Of a DNA stretch of 13,770 bases, positions 1 through 7,719 are shown piece by piece. The DNA comes from Lachnospiraceae bacterium UBA3774. GTDB taxonomy: Bacteria > Bacillota > Clostridia > Lachnospirales > Lachnospiraceae. The DNA lies in contig DFFO01000028.1 in NCBI GenBank assembly GCA_002369255.1, forward strand, positions 1-13,770, given 5' to 3'. The notes under the pieces were generated by a model. It made no database searches. It was not told the DNA's origin and was given only the letters and a program-made list of their open reading frames with translations. Position 1 is the first letter of the stretch. Each line of letters begins with the position of its first letter. The position numbers and the translations under genes are program-made.

Positions 1-1796
1 TTATGGTATTTTCCCTCTTTGGATGCGGAAATAATGAAGATAAAGAGTCGTCCGGATCCATGGTTTCATCCGACTCGGAGCTTTCTTCCGAAGACGAGGT
101 CTGGGTCCCCTATGATTCCGACGGAAAGATCATTCTCACAGACAGGGACGCTACCGGAAGAGAGGCCGCTGTTTCCTCCACAAGCTGGTATGCCTCAAAA
201 ACAGGTATCGACGTTCTCAAAAACGGCGGCAATGCCGTAGACGCGGCCGTTGCGATAGCTTATACCCTCGGGGTTGTGGAGCCTTATACCTCCGGTATCG
301 GCGGGGGCGGCTATATGACCATTTACAACGCTTCTTCAAACGAAGTTATTATGCTCGACTTTCGCGAAACTGCCCCTATGGCGGCAGACGCGCGTCAGTG
401 GCTTGACGCTGACGGCAACGTTTTGTTCTATACAACTTCCGACGGAACCGCTCTTACCGGGGCTTATTCACGGCTCAACCGTCTCGGCGGCCTCGCAGTG
501 GCCGTTCCCGGAGAGCTTGCGGGGCTTGAAGAAGCTCTGACAAAATACGGTTCGGGGAAATTCACCAGAGCGCAGCTTATGGCCGACGGTATCAGATATG
601 CCACGGAAGGTTACCGCACAACGCCCATGATGGCCGAATCCACAAATGAGGAGCTCACCCAGATAATGGCTATGGAAGAGGTTTCCGAATATTATCTGAA
701 TGACGGCTGGGCATATGAGACCGATGAAATAATCAAAAATCCCGATCTTGCAAAGACTTATGAGCTCATAGCCGATCAGGGGCCCGACGTTTTTTACAAA
801 GGCGAAATAGCCGACGCGATCATTTCTTCCGTTTCAAAATACGGCGGAAATATGACAAAAGACGATCTTGCGGGATATTCGGTGATCGAACGCACCCCCT
901 TATCTTCTGATTACAGAGGATACAAGGTATATGCGCTTCCGCCCTCATCCTCCGGAGGAACGCACCTTATCGAAATCCTCAATATTCTTGAAAATTATGA
1001 TTTTTCCTCGATGGAGATCAACAGCCCGCAGTATGTGCATGCCATAGCAGAGGCCACAAAGATCGCCTTTGCCGACAGAGCAGCGTATATGTTCGAGGGC
1101 GTAAGCTCGGATATTCTTGACGGACTTACCTCAAAAGAATATGCAGCAGAGAGGTTTTCCGGCATCGACAGCGGGAACGGCACTTATACGCACGCCGATC
1201 CCTCCTCATTCGAACACGGCTCCACTACGTCATATTCGGTTATGGACAACGACGGAAACATGGTTACGGTAACACAGACGATAGGCGACTTTTTCGGCAG
1301 CAAGGTCGCAGTCGGAGGCTACGGTTTTATATTGAACGACGAAATGTATGATTTCAGTCTTGACCCCGAATCCGTAAACTGCGCAAAGCCGGGCGCCCGC
1401 CCTCTTTCGTGCATTACTCCCACTGTGGTTCTTACCCCCGAAGGCAAGCCTTTCCTTACGATAGGCACGCCCGGAGGAACAAGGATCTTTTCCGTGGTAG
1501 CTCAGGTCATCGAGAGAATGATCGATTATGATATGGACGTTCAGGATGCCATCAATACTACCAGAGTCTGGGCCGAGGATGAAAAAGAGCTTCACTACGA
1601 AAGAACCTCCGAAAACTCGCTTTATCCGCTTTCCGAAGAGACCCTCAAAAAGCTCGAAGAAATGGGTTATACGCTGAGCGACAAAAGCGCGTATGACAAT
1701 TATTTCGGCGGAGTTCAGGCTATTGAATTAAAGAGCGACGGAAGCATCAGAGGCGGCGCAGACCCTCGCCGAAGCGGCAAGGCTCTTGCTTACTGA
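1..1796 (+). CDS. ggt: Gamma-glutamyltransferase, lipoprotein-type, 5'-truncated
   Basis: This enzyme of the Ntn-hydrolase fold cleaves the gamma-glutamyl bond of glutathione and related compounds and transfers the group to water or an acceptor. The family is made as a precursor that cuts itself into two subunits at a threonine. Counting from the ATG at base 3, visible landmarks are DFRETAP (residues 119-125, with the substrate-carboxylate Arg at 121), the self-cleavage/nucleophile motif STTSYS (407-412, Thr408 the likely nucleophile), ARPLSC (465-470) and the oxyanion-region motif GTPGG (488-492). The first residues, SLFGC, look like the end of a lipoprotein signal peptide with the lipidated Cys at residue 8. 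Only seven residues without a positive charge precede it, so the true start lies upstream of the window. An acidic/serine-rich linker follows the Cys. The enzyme is therefore probably anchored outside the membrane. The gene is convergent with the MATE gene and ends just before a strong terminator. Confidence 0.93.
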   Translation, partial: MVFSLFGCGNNEDKESSGSMVSSDSELSSEDEVWVPYDSDGKIILTDRDATGREAAVSSTSWYASKTGIDVLKNGGNAVDAAVAIAYTLGVVEPYTSGIGGGGYMTIYNASSNEVIMLDFRETAPMAADARQWLDADGNVLFYTTSDGTALTGAYSRLNRLGGLAVAVPGELAGLEEALTKYGSGKFTRAQLMADGIRYATEGYRTTPMMAESTNEELTQIMAMEEVSEYYLNDGWAYETDEIIKNPDLAKTYELIADQGPDVFYKGEIADAIISSVSKYGGNMTKDDLAGYSVIERTPLSSDYRGYKVYALPPSSSGGTHLIEILNILENYDFSSMEINSPQYVHAIAEATKIAFADRAAYMFEGVSSDILDGLTSKEYAAERFSGIDSGNGTYTHADPSSFEHGSTTSYSVMDNDGNMVTVTQTIGDFFGSKVAVGGYGFILNDEMYDFSLDPESVNCAKPGARPLSCITPTVVLTPEGKPFLTIGTPGGTRIFSVVAQVIERMIDYDMDVQDAINTTRVWAEDEKELHYERTSENSLYPLSEETLKKLEEMGYTLSDKSAYDNYFGGVQAIELKSDGSIRGGADPRRSGKALAY

Positions 1797-1811
1797 TACT
1801 TTTTAAAACGC

Positions 1812-1843
1812 AAAAACGGCGCTTTTATCAGCGCCGTTTTTTT
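1812..1843. terminator. Bidirectional intrinsic terminator between ggt and MATE gene
   Basis: There is a perfect 11-bp inverted repeat, AAAAACGGCGC (1812-1822) and GCGCCGTTTTT (1831-1841), with an 8-nt loop. On the + strand it is followed by a run of seven T (1837-1843), ending ggt. On the - strand the A-run becomes a T5 tract, so the same hairpin can end the MATE transcript, whose stop codon is at 1855-1857. It lies between two convergent genes, as expected for a shared terminator. Confidence 0.9.
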
Positions 1844-1854
1844 CGTCCCGGAGC

Positions 1855-3243
1855 TTAGAAGCCCCGCAGCCAGTCTGATTTTTTATAATAAATAAAATAT
1901 ATGACGGAGCTGACGAGCCACGTCAGCGGATATGCCGCAAAAAGGAGTATGATATTGTGCGATATCTTCATCGCCACAGTGATATATACTATTCTCAAAA
2001 GGCACCATACGAGCAGCATCACAAGCATCGGAACGACTGCTCTTCCCGCACCGCGGCAGATGCCCGCAATGATGTGCGAATAGGCGAGGAGGAAGAAAAA
2101 CAGCGCTTCCGTCCGAAACTGCCACCGGCCTATCCTGACTATTTCCGCAACAGCCGCGGCGTCTTCATCCGAAACGAATGAGGCGATAAAAGTGCCGCCG
2201 AAGAAAAACATAAAGATGCCTATAAGCTCGGCGATCGAGATAGCGGCGATTATTCCAAAACCGGCTCCCTGCTTTGCTCTCTCACGCTCGCCTGCGCCGA
2301 GGTTCTGACCGATAAAGCTTGTCATCGCCATCGAAAAACTGGTAATGGGGAGAAAAACAAAGCCCTCGATCCTGGCAAAAGCCCCGCAGGCCGCCATGGC
2401 CATCGTTCCAAAGCTGTTTATATTTGCCTGTACGAGTACGTTTGCAAAACCTATCACAGAATTTTGAATGCCTGTCGGAATCCCTATTTTTACTATTTCT
2501 TTAAGCACAGGGACATCTACTTTCAGCTTTTTTAACTCAAGCCTGTATATAGTGCCTTTTTTGGTGATCTGTCTAAAGCACAGTATCGCGCTTATCAGCT
2601 CTGAAATTACCGTGGCGATCGCCGCCCACTCAACTCCAAGCCCCAGCGCGCCGACAAATATCAGATCGAGAATAACGTTTATCACAGATGATACTATAAG
2701 ATAAACAAGAGGCCTGCGGCTGTCTCCCACCGCATTCATCACACCCTTGAAGGAATTGTACAAAACGAGGGGGACCGCACCGAGAAAATAACACTTAAGA
2801 TACTTTGCCGCCACCGGAAGTACTTCCTCCGGAACTCCCGTCCACCTGAGTATCCTGTGCGTAAAAAGAATTCCGAAGAGCATCAGCACAAAGCCGCAGA
2901 TTCCGGAAAAAACTGTGTTGGTATGAACGGCCGCGGAAACTCTCTCCTCATCTCCCGCTCCGAAATACTTTGAAATTACCACGCCTGCACCCATTGAGGT
3001 TCCGACAAAAAAACTGATCAGGAAAAACACAAGACTTCCGGAAGAGTTTACAGCCGCAAGCGCTTCTTTACCGAGATAATTACCTACGATCCAGGAGTCG
3101 GCCGTACTGTAAAGCTGCTGGAAAAGCTGACTCATGAAAATCGGCAGCGCAAAAGAAACGATGACCTTCCAAGGTTTTCCCACCGTCATAAGTGTCGTCG
3201 TTTCGGTATTGATATGAGATTTTATTTTGTCAAAAAGGCTCAT
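1855..3243 (-). CDS. MATE family multidrug/metabolite efflux transporter
   Basis: This is a 462-residue polytopic membrane protein, the usual size for MATE transporters, which have about twelve helices and export cationic drugs or metabolites using a Na+ or H+ gradient. The N-terminal helix begins near residue 27 with PIFMSQLFQQLYSTADSWIV, a typical opening of the NorM/DinF-like clade. The stretches NYLGKEALAAV and GAGVVISKYFGAG also fit the family. The second half repeats the pattern (GIPTGIQNSV, then SFIGQNLGAGERERAKQG), showing the internal two-fold duplication. The substrate cannot be told from sequence. The ATG at 3243 fits the family N-terminus, but it has only a distant purine run (GGGGA about 14 nt upstream, inside a hairpin), so translation may be weak. 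It lies 92 nt downstream of rpoD on the same strand and could be reached by read-through. Confidence 0.9.
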   Translation of the reverse strand: MSLFDKIKSHINTETTTLMTVGKPWKVIVSFALPIFMSQLFQQLYSTADSWIVGNYLGKEALAAVNSSGSLVFFLISFFVGTSMGAGVVISKYFGAGDEERVSAAVHTNTVFSGICGFVLMLFGILFTHRILRWTGVPEEVLPVAAKYLKCYFLGAVPLVLYNSFKGVMNAVGDSRRPLVYLIVSSVINVILDLIFVGALGLGVEWAAIATVISELISAILCFRQITKKGTIYRLELKKLKVDVPVLKEIVKIGIPTGIQNSVIGFANVLVQANINSFGTMAMAACGAFARIEGFVFLPITSFSMAMTSFIGQNLGAGERERAKQGAGFGIIAAISIAELIGIFMFFFGGTFIASFVSDEDAAAVAEIVRIGRWQFRTEALFFFLLAYSHIIAGICRGAGRAVVPMLVMLLVWCLLRIVYITVAMKISHNIILLFAAYPLTWLVSSVIYFIYYKKSDWLRGF

Positions 3244-3255
3244 ATTCGCAAAATA

Positions 3256-3290
3256 ATTCCCCGCCGGTCATTTTATGATCCACGGGGAAT
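3256..3290 (-). terminator. Hairpin in rpoD-MATE spacer, possible weak terminator
   Basis: An inverted repeat ATTCCCCG (3256-3263) / CGGGGAAT (3283-3290) has a shorter inner stem (GG-TCAT against ATGA-T-CC). Read on the - strand, in the direction of rpoD transcription, it is followed by an imperfect T-rich tail (AATTATTTT). This makes it a plausible but weak or leaky terminator for rpoD. Read on the + strand it is followed by seven T (3294-3300), a better terminator against antisense transcription. The arm also holds the only purine-rich sequence upstream of the MATE start, so it may limit MATE translation. Confidence 0.5.
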
Positions 3291-3303
3291 CTGTTTTTTT
3301 GCC

Positions 3304-3322
3304 CGCCGCAAAATATGCGGCG
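3304..3322 (-). other. Second hairpin downstream of rpoD
   Basis: There is a perfect 7-bp GC-rich stem, CGCCGCA (3304-3310) / TGCGGCG (3316-3322), with a 5-nt loop. It starts 14 nt after the rpoD stop codon on the - strand. It has no T-tract on that strand (an A-run follows), so by itself it is not a standard terminator. It may protect the 3' end of rpoD mRNA or act together with the neighbouring hairpin at 3256-3290. Confidence 0.55.
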
Positions 3323-3335
3323 TCATCGGCGTTTT

Positions 3336-4475
3336 TTATTCCAGAAAATCTTCTATTTTTCTTCTTCTGACCGGATTGTGAAGCTTGCGGATTGCTTTTG
3401 CTTCTATCTGTCTGATACGCTCTCTGGTTACGTTAAATTCTCTTCCAACCTCTTCAAGTGTACGCGGATGCCCGTCTTCGAGGCCGTATCTGAGGATCAG
3501 CACCTGTCTTTCACGTTCTTTAAGATCTCCGAGAAGGGTGTTTATCTGCTCTCTGAGCATGACTTTTTCGATATTGCCCTCGGGCGTTTCGGTGTTGTTG
3601 TCAGGCACGAAATCACCGAGATTGGAATCATCCTCTTCTCCGATAGGCGTTTCAAGAGACGCGGGTTCTCTGGCGATCTGCATGATCTCCATGACCTTTT
3701 CCTCGGATATATCCATGGCTTTTGCAAGCTCGGCCACAGAAGGCTCATAACCCAGCTCCAAAGTCAGCCGGCGCTGCGTCTTTGACATTTTGTTGATAGT
3801 CTCGACCATATGAACCGGAACACGGATTGTTCTGGCCTGATCTGCAAGCGCTCTCGTAACCGACTGTCTGATCCACCAGGTCGCATAGGTGCTGAGTTTA
3901 TAACCCTTGGTATAATCAAACTTTTCAACGCCCTTCATCAGACCGAGGTTTCCTTCCTGAATAAGATCCAGGAAATTCATGCCTCTTCCGGTATATCTCT
4001 TGGCGATGCTTACGACCAGACGGAGATTTGCCTTTACAAGCCTTTCCTTTGCTTCCTCGTCGCCGTCGGCCTTGCGTTTTGCAAGCTCGAGTTCTTCTTC
4101 GGGGGAAAGCAGAGGATATACTCCGATCTCTTTCAGATACATTCTTACCGGATCTTCCGTTCCGACGCCTTCAAGAAGATCTATCGAAGATAAATCTATC
4201 TCCTCTTCCTTGACCTCCGAACCGTCATCAGAAAGATCGTCATCGATATCATCCGTGTCATTGTAAACGTCTTCGTCGGTAGGATCCGCATTCAGCTCGT
4301 GAGTGACTTCTATGTCCGCGTCACGAAGCTGTGAATAGATCGTATCTATCTGTTCTTCGCTCAGTTCATCATCCTTGAAAAAATCGTTGATCTCTTCGTC
4401 GTCAATGATATTCCCCTTTGACTTGGCAAGTTCGCTGAGTTTTTCCAGGGCTTCAAAAAAATGTTCTTTTTCCAT
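3336..4475 (-). CDS. rpoD: RNA polymerase primary sigma factor RpoD/SigA
   Basis: This is the housekeeping sigma-70 subunit that directs RNA polymerase to most promoters. Taken from the ATG at 4475 it has 379 residues, close to other Firmicutes SigA proteins. Visible parts are a short region 1.1 (about 1-60), a very acidic linker (about 64-100), region 1.2 (DPVRMYLKEIG, about 108-118), region 2 (about 143-218, with NFLDLIQEGN and the -10-reading segment STYATWWIRQ), region 3 (about 223-300) and region 4 (about 308-379, with the helix-turn-helix TLEEVGREFNVTRERIRQIE that reads the -35). The ATG at 4475 is chosen over an in-frame TTG at 4487 because GAGGT (4481-4485) sits 6 nt upstream of it. 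That site overlaps the TGA of the preceding gene. The usual upstream partner dnaG is absent; a cytidylate-kinase-like gene and the liv operon lie upstream instead. Confidence 0.97.
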   Translation of the reverse strand: MEKEHFFEALEKLSELAKSKGNIIDDEEINDFFKDDELSEEQIDTIYSQLRDADIEVTHELNADPTDEDVYNDTDDIDDDLSDDGSEVKEEEIDLSSIDLLEGVGTEDPVRMYLKEIGVYPLLSPEEELELAKRKADGDEEAKERLVKANLRLVVSIAKRYTGRGMNFLDLIQEGNLGLMKGVEKFDYTKGYKLSTYATWWIRQSVTRALADQARTIRVPVHMVETINKMSKTQRRLTLELGYEPSVAELAKAMDISEEKVMEIMQIAREPASLETPIGEEDDSNLGDFVPDNNTETPEGNIEKVMLREQINTLLGDLKERERQVLILRYGLEDGHPRTLEEVGREFNVTRERIRQIEAKAIRKLHNPVRRRKIEDFLE

Positions 4476-4480
4476 TAAAT

Positions 4481-4485
4481 ACCTC
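4481..4485 (-). promoter_or_regulatory. Ribosome binding site deciding the rpoD start
   Basis: GAGGT on the - strand lies 5-6 nt before ATG 4475 and contains part of the TGA stop of the upstream gene (4484-4486). It supports the 379-residue form over a start at the TTG at 4487, which would overlap this site. The stop/ribosome-binding-site fusion suggests termination-reinitiation coupling. Confidence 0.75.
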
Positions 4486-5098
4486 AATCATTCTTAAGCT
4501 CGATATAATCCTTTATGAGCTTCACGCACTTCTCTACGCCGAGGGCCGAAGCGCTCAGGCAAAGATCGTAGTTTGAAAAATCGTTCCATTTTTTTCCGGT
4601 ATAATGCTCATAGTAAGCGCTGCGTTCCCTGTCGGTCTCTTTGATCAGCCTTTCGGCCTCCGTCGGCGATACGCCGTACATGTCCATAATGGTTTTGATG
4701 CAGTACTTCGGTGAAGCATATACGTAGATTTTTATAATATTGTCATGGTTTTTCAAAACGGTATCTGCACAGCGGCCTACTATGACGCAGGATTCGCGCC
4801 CGGCGATAGTACGGATATGCGCTGCCTGAAGGTTGAATATATTGTCGTCCGAAACATATTTGTCGTCTTCGGGCGTGCGCGGCTTTTCACTTATCTCCGG
4901 TTTCTTTTTGAATAGCGAGAATTTTACTTTTTCGTCGTTCAAGCCGAAGTATTCCTCGGAAACGCCGCTTGCGTCGCTTGCTTCTCTGAGAAGATTTCTG
5001 TCATAGAAACCTATGCCCAGCTCTTTTGCAAGTGTTTTTCCTATCAGCTTTCCGTTGCTTCCGTAGCCTCTGGAAATAGTGATGACCAGGTTTGACAT
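4484..5098 (-). CDS. Cytidylate kinase-like family protein
   Basis: This 204-residue protein resembles the cytidylate-kinase-2 (AAA-type P-loop) family found widely in Clostridia. Members are annotated as CMP-kinase-like, but few have a proven substrate. The N-terminus has a diverged P-loop, SRGYGSNGK (residues 9-17), in place of the classical GxxxxGK[ST]. It is followed by GKTLAKELG and a YDRNLL segment (32-37). The motif VIVGRCAD (105-112) and a C-terminal lid-like block, ETDRERSAYYEHYTGKKW (154-171), are also typical. A strong AAAGGAGGA site (5106-5114) precedes the ATG and overlaps the livF stop codon; the gap is 14 nt. It is followed 8 nt later by rpoD. No separate promoter was recognised, so it appears to be co-transcribed with the liv genes. 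A role in CMP phosphorylation is inferred only from family membership; another phosphotransfer role is possible. Confidence 0.82.
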   Translation of the reverse strand: MSNLVITISRGYGSNGKLIGKTLAKELGIGFYDRNLLREASDASGVSEEYFGLNDEKVKFSLFKKKPEISEKPRTPEDDKYVSDDNIFNLQAAHIRTIAGRESCVIVGRCADTVLKNHDNIIKIYVYASPKYCIKTIMDMYGVSPTEAERLIKETDRERSAYYEHYTGKKWNDFSNYDLCLSASALGVEKCVKLIKDYIELKND

Positions 5099-5105
5099 AA
5101 GCTAT

Positions 5106-5114
5106 TCCTCCTTT
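5106..5114 (-). promoter_or_regulatory. Strong ribosome binding site of the cytidylate-kinase-like gene
   Basis: AAAGGAGGA on the - strand ends 7 nt before the ATG at 5098. Its first two A residues belong to the livF stop codon (TAA, 5115-5113), the same stop/SD fusion seen at other junctions of this operon. Confidence 0.8.
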
Positions 5115-5826
5115 AAGATTCACCAAGATAAGCCTTACGAACGGAATCGTCGTTCATAAGGTCCTCTGCCTTTCCGGACAGAATGATATTTCCGGTTTCG
5201 AGAACGTATGCGCGGTTTGCTATCGACAGAGCTTTTTTTGCATTCTGCTCTACGAGAAGCACCGTCGTTCCGCTCTCGTTGATATGCTTTATTATATCAA
5301 ATATTTCCGAAACAAGAATAGGCGACAGTCCCATGGAAGGCTCGTCAAGCAGCATGATATCCGGTTTTGACATAAGCGCTCTTCCCATGGCCAGCATCTG
5401 CTGCTCTCCGCCGGAAAGAGTGCCGGCGATCTGGTTTCTGCGTTCCTTCAGTCTCGGAAAACGCGTGAAAACTTCGTCAAGGTTTTCTGCGATCCCGCTT
5501 TGATCCTTTCTCGAATAAGCGCCGAGCATAAGATTCTTTTGAACGGTAAGCTGCTGGAATACTCTTCTTCCTTCAGGCACCTGTGCCATTCCCATAGCGA
5601 CTCTTTCATGCGCAGGGATCTTTGTAAGATCCTGTTCATTGAACGTGATGCTTCCCGCATCGAGCGGAATAAGCCCGGAAAGCGCGTGAAGCGTGGTGGT
5701 CTTTCCGGCTCCGTTCGCTCCGATAAGCGCGATTATCTCGCCTTTTTCCACTTTGAAGGAAATGCCCTTTATAGCTCGTATAAAACCGTAAGACACTTCC
5801 ATATCTTTTATCTCAAGTAATGCCAT
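5113..5826 (-). CDS. livF: Branched-chain amino acid ABC transporter ATP-binding protein LivF
   Basis: This is one of the two cytoplasmic ATPases that power uptake of leucine, isoleucine and valine (or related amino acids) through LivH/LivM. Its 237 residues match the family length. The Walker A is GANGAGKTT (36-44), the ABC signature LSGGEQQ (137-143) and the Walker B IMLLDEP (157-163, catalytic Glu162). The switch position reads LVEQN (191-195), with Gln instead of His, which is characteristic of LivF as opposed to LivG. AQVPEGRRVF (81-90) is another LivF hallmark. The start at 5826 follows AAAGGGGG with good spacing, 11 nt after the livG stop codon, and the stop is fused to that ribosome binding site. 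The exact amino acid range cannot be read from sequence; the HAAT family also includes urea and amide transporters. Confidence 0.95.
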   Translation of the reverse strand: MALLEIKDMEVSYGFIRAIKGISFKVEKGEIIALIGANGAGKTTTLHALSGLIPLDAGSITFNEQDLTKIPAHERVAMGMAQVPEGRRVFQQLTVQKNLMLGAYSRKDQSGIAENLDEVFTRFPRLKERRNQIAGTLSGGEQQMLAMGRALMSKPDIMLLDEPSMGLSPILVSEIFDIIKHINESGTTVLLVEQNAKKALSIANRAYVLETGNIILSGKAEDLMNDDSVRKAYLGES

Positions 5827-5837
5827 ATCCGCCCCCT

Positions 5838-6596
5838 TTACTGTCCGAGATACGCTTTTATGACTTCAGGGTCGCGAAGCACCTGCGACGTCTCGCCCTG
5901 AGCCAGAAGCTGTCCGAAGTTGAGTACGGATATCTTTTCACAGATACCGGAAACAAGCTTCATATCGTGTTCGATAAGCAGTATCGTCATATCGAAATGA
6001 TCTCTTACAAAACGTATCATCTTCATAAGATCAGCAGTTTCGTTCGGGTTCATTCCGGCCGCCGGCTCGTCAAGAAGCAGGTATTTCGGAGAGCTTGCAA
6101 GGGCTCTGGCGATTTCCAGCCTTCTTTGTTTGCCATAGGGAAGGTTTGAAGAAAGAACGTCTTTGTCGGGAAGCAGCTCGAACAGGTCGAGAAGTTCCGC
6201 AGCTTTTTCGTTCATTTCTTTTTCCGTGCGAAAATATTTCGGGAGACGGAAAACTCCGGCCGCGGCCGAATACTTGTTGTTGTTATGCAGGCCGACTTTT
6301 ACGTTATCTATTACGCTCATGTTTCCGAACAGTCTGATGTTCTGGAAAGTTCTGGCAATGCCTTCATGATTGAGCTTTATGGTGTTCTTTCCGGTCATGT
6401 TCTCGCCGTCCAGGAAAAACGTTCCGCGGTCGGGCTTGTAAACGCCGGTAAGAAGATTGAATACTGTGGTCTTGCCCGCTCCGTTGGGGCCGATCAGTCC
6501 GTGCAGCTCGCCTTTTTCCTGACGAAGAAAGAAATTGTCAACAGCACGAAGACCGCCGAAGGAAATACTGATATTGTTTATCTCTACGTATGACAT
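5838..6596 (-). CDS. livG: Branched-chain amino acid ABC transporter ATP-binding protein LivG
   Basis: This is the second ATPase of the branched-chain amino acid importer, expected to pair with LivF beneath the LivH/LivM membrane core. Its 252 residues are normal. The Walker A is GPNGAGKTT (36-44). FQNIRLF (84-90) is the LivG-type Q-loop. The diverged signature LPYGKQRRLEIARAL (152-166) is a usual LivG form rather than a defect. The Walker B is LLLDEP (173-178), followed by PAAGMNP, and the switch His210 lies in LLIEHDM. The ATG at 6596 shares one base with the livM stop (TAATG) and is preceded by GGAGGA within the livM end. Its translation is therefore probably coupled to that of livM. Confidence 0.95.
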   Translation of the reverse strand: MSYVEINNISISFGGLRAVDNFFLRQEKGELHGLIGPNGAGKTTVFNLLTGVYKPDRGTFFLDGENMTGKNTIKLNHEGIARTFQNIRLFGNMSVIDNVKVGLHNNNKYSAAAGVFRLPKYFRTEKEMNEKAAELLDLFELLPDKDVLSSNLPYGKQRRLEIARALASSPKYLLLDEPAAGMNPNETADLMKMIRFVRDHFDMTILLIEHDMKLVSGICEKISVLNFGQLLAQGETSQVLRDPEVIKAYLGQ

Positions 6597-7705
6597 TAGT
6601 TTTCCTCCATTTCGGCTTTTTTGTTTTTGAACAGGAAGGCTTTAAGCCTCTTTCTTTGCTCGATAAACCACGGATTGTTGTTTACTATCATCATAACGAT
6701 CAGCACGATGGCATAAACGAGCATTCTGTATGACTGAAGTCCTCTGAGCAGTTCGGGGAGCGCGTACAAAAGAATGGTGGCTATAATGGTGCCGCGCATC
6801 TTTCCCAGTCCTCCGAGCACCACAAATACGAGAATAAGTATAGACGTATTGTAATCAAATTTCTTCGCTTCCGTAACCATGTTGTAGTGGGATGCAAGAA
6901 CGCCCGCCACTCCGGCAAAAAACGCCGAAAGTCCGAAAACGATGAGTTTGTATTTTGTAATATTGATTCCCGAGGACTCTGCTGCTATCCTGTTGTCTCT
7001 GATAGACATAATCGCTCTGCCCGTGCGCGAGTCTATAAGGTTTAGGATGACGATCAGGGTAATAACCACCAAGACCAGCGCGACAATAAGATTTGCGTCT
7101 CTCGGAACGCCTTTTAGAGCCATGGGACCTTTGAGGATATCGACTTTTGTGGCCATATCGAGCTTTGCGGGATCAATAGCCGTGGCAAAGGAAAAATGAA
7201 GTCCGTTTATATCCTTTGCAAGGTAAATATTCTGCATTATGTTTTTAACAATCTCGCCAAAAGCCAGAGTAACTATCGCAAGATAGTCGCCGCTGAGTCT
7301 GAGGATCGGTATGCCGATCAAAAGGCCGAAAATGGCAGCTGCAAGTCCTCCGATCAGGATTGCAAGAGGAAATCTGATCCAGGGCGAGGTAATGGTTTCC
7401 TGCGTGATGAATGAGAAAATACCTCCGACATATGCGCCTACGCACATAAAGCCCGCGTGCCCGAGGCTGAGCTCACCGAGAATACCTACGGTAAGGTTCA
7501 GGGAAACGGCCATAATGATGTAAAAACAGAGAGGAACGAGAAGCCCTTCAAAAAGGCTTCCGAGAACCCCGTACGATACGAGCATCTGGCAGATGCCGAA
7601 AAACAGGATCGGGATGAGAATAGTGATGATCTTGTTTCCTGCGGTTGATTTAAAGCCGATTGTTTTAAGAACGCCGGCAGAAACGTCTGTTTTTTTGTTT
7701 TTCAC
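6596..7705 (-). CDS. livM: Branched-chain amino acid ABC transporter permease LivM
   Basis: This is one half of the membrane channel of the amino acid importer, acting with LivH. Its 369 residues hold many hydrophobic segments. It carries the LivM hallmark GELSLGHAGF (77-86) near the third membrane segment, and the cytoplasmic coupling region that contacts the ATPases is around 236-270 (SIRDNRIAAESSGIN followed by KYKLIVFGLSAFFAG). The start is GTG at 7705, chosen because AAAGGAGGT (7711-7719) lies 5 nt upstream. The ribosome binding site includes part of the livH stop codon. Before the first helix there is a polar, lysine-containing N-terminus of about 25 residues, and the C-terminus is strongly basic (from about 351). 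The gap to livH is 12 nt, and it overlaps livG by one base. Confidence 0.95.
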   Translation of the reverse strand: MKNKKTDVSAGVLKTIGFKSTAGNKIITILIPILFFGICQMLVSYGVLGSLFEGLLVPLCFYIIMAVSLNLTVGILGELSLGHAGFMCVGAYVGGIFSFITQETITSPWIRFPLAILIGGLAAAIFGLLIGIPILRLSGDYLAIVTLAFGEIVKNIMQNIYLAKDINGLHFSFATAIDPAKLDMATKVDILKGPMALKGVPRDANLIVALVLVVITLIVILNLIDSRTGRAIMSIRDNRIAAESSGINITKYKLIVFGLSAFFAGVAGVLASHYNMVTEAKKFDYNTSILILVFVVLGGLGKMRGTIIATILLYALPELLRGLQSYRMLVYAIVLIVMMIVNNNPWFIEQRKRLKAFLFKNKKAEMEEN

Positions 7706-7710
7706 GGCCG

Positions 7711-7719
7711 ACCTCCTTT
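7711..7719 (-). promoter_or_regulatory. Ribosome binding site of livM, supports GTG start
   Basis: AAAGGAGGT on the - strand, 5 nt before GTG 7705, is a near-perfect Shine-Dalgarno sequence. It overlaps the livH stop TAA (7720-7718). It makes the GTG the most likely start despite the rarer codon. Confidence 0.85.

Noticed and set aside
3315..3785. 156-codon + strand open frame opposite the 3' end of rpoD
   Set aside because: Antisense to conserved sigma regions 3 and 4, with no family resemblance and no convincing ribosome binding site.
4485..4487. TTG as an rpoD start giving four more residues
   Set aside because: It overlaps the GAGGT ribosome binding site that is ideally placed for the ATG at 4475, and TTG is the less likely start codon.
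4830..4870. Possible internal promoter for rpoD (TATATT-like -10 on the - strand inside the kinase-like gene)
   Set aside because: No acceptable -35 at 16-18 bp spacing; the best partial match (ACGACA) needs about 19 bp. Not strong enough to call, though an internal promoter is still likely on biological grounds.
6095..6143. Diverged ABC signature in LivG (LPYGKQ instead of LSGGQ)
   Set aside because: LivG proteins commonly carry such a form, followed by the conserved RRLEIARAL; all other ATPase motifs are intact, so this is not a defect.
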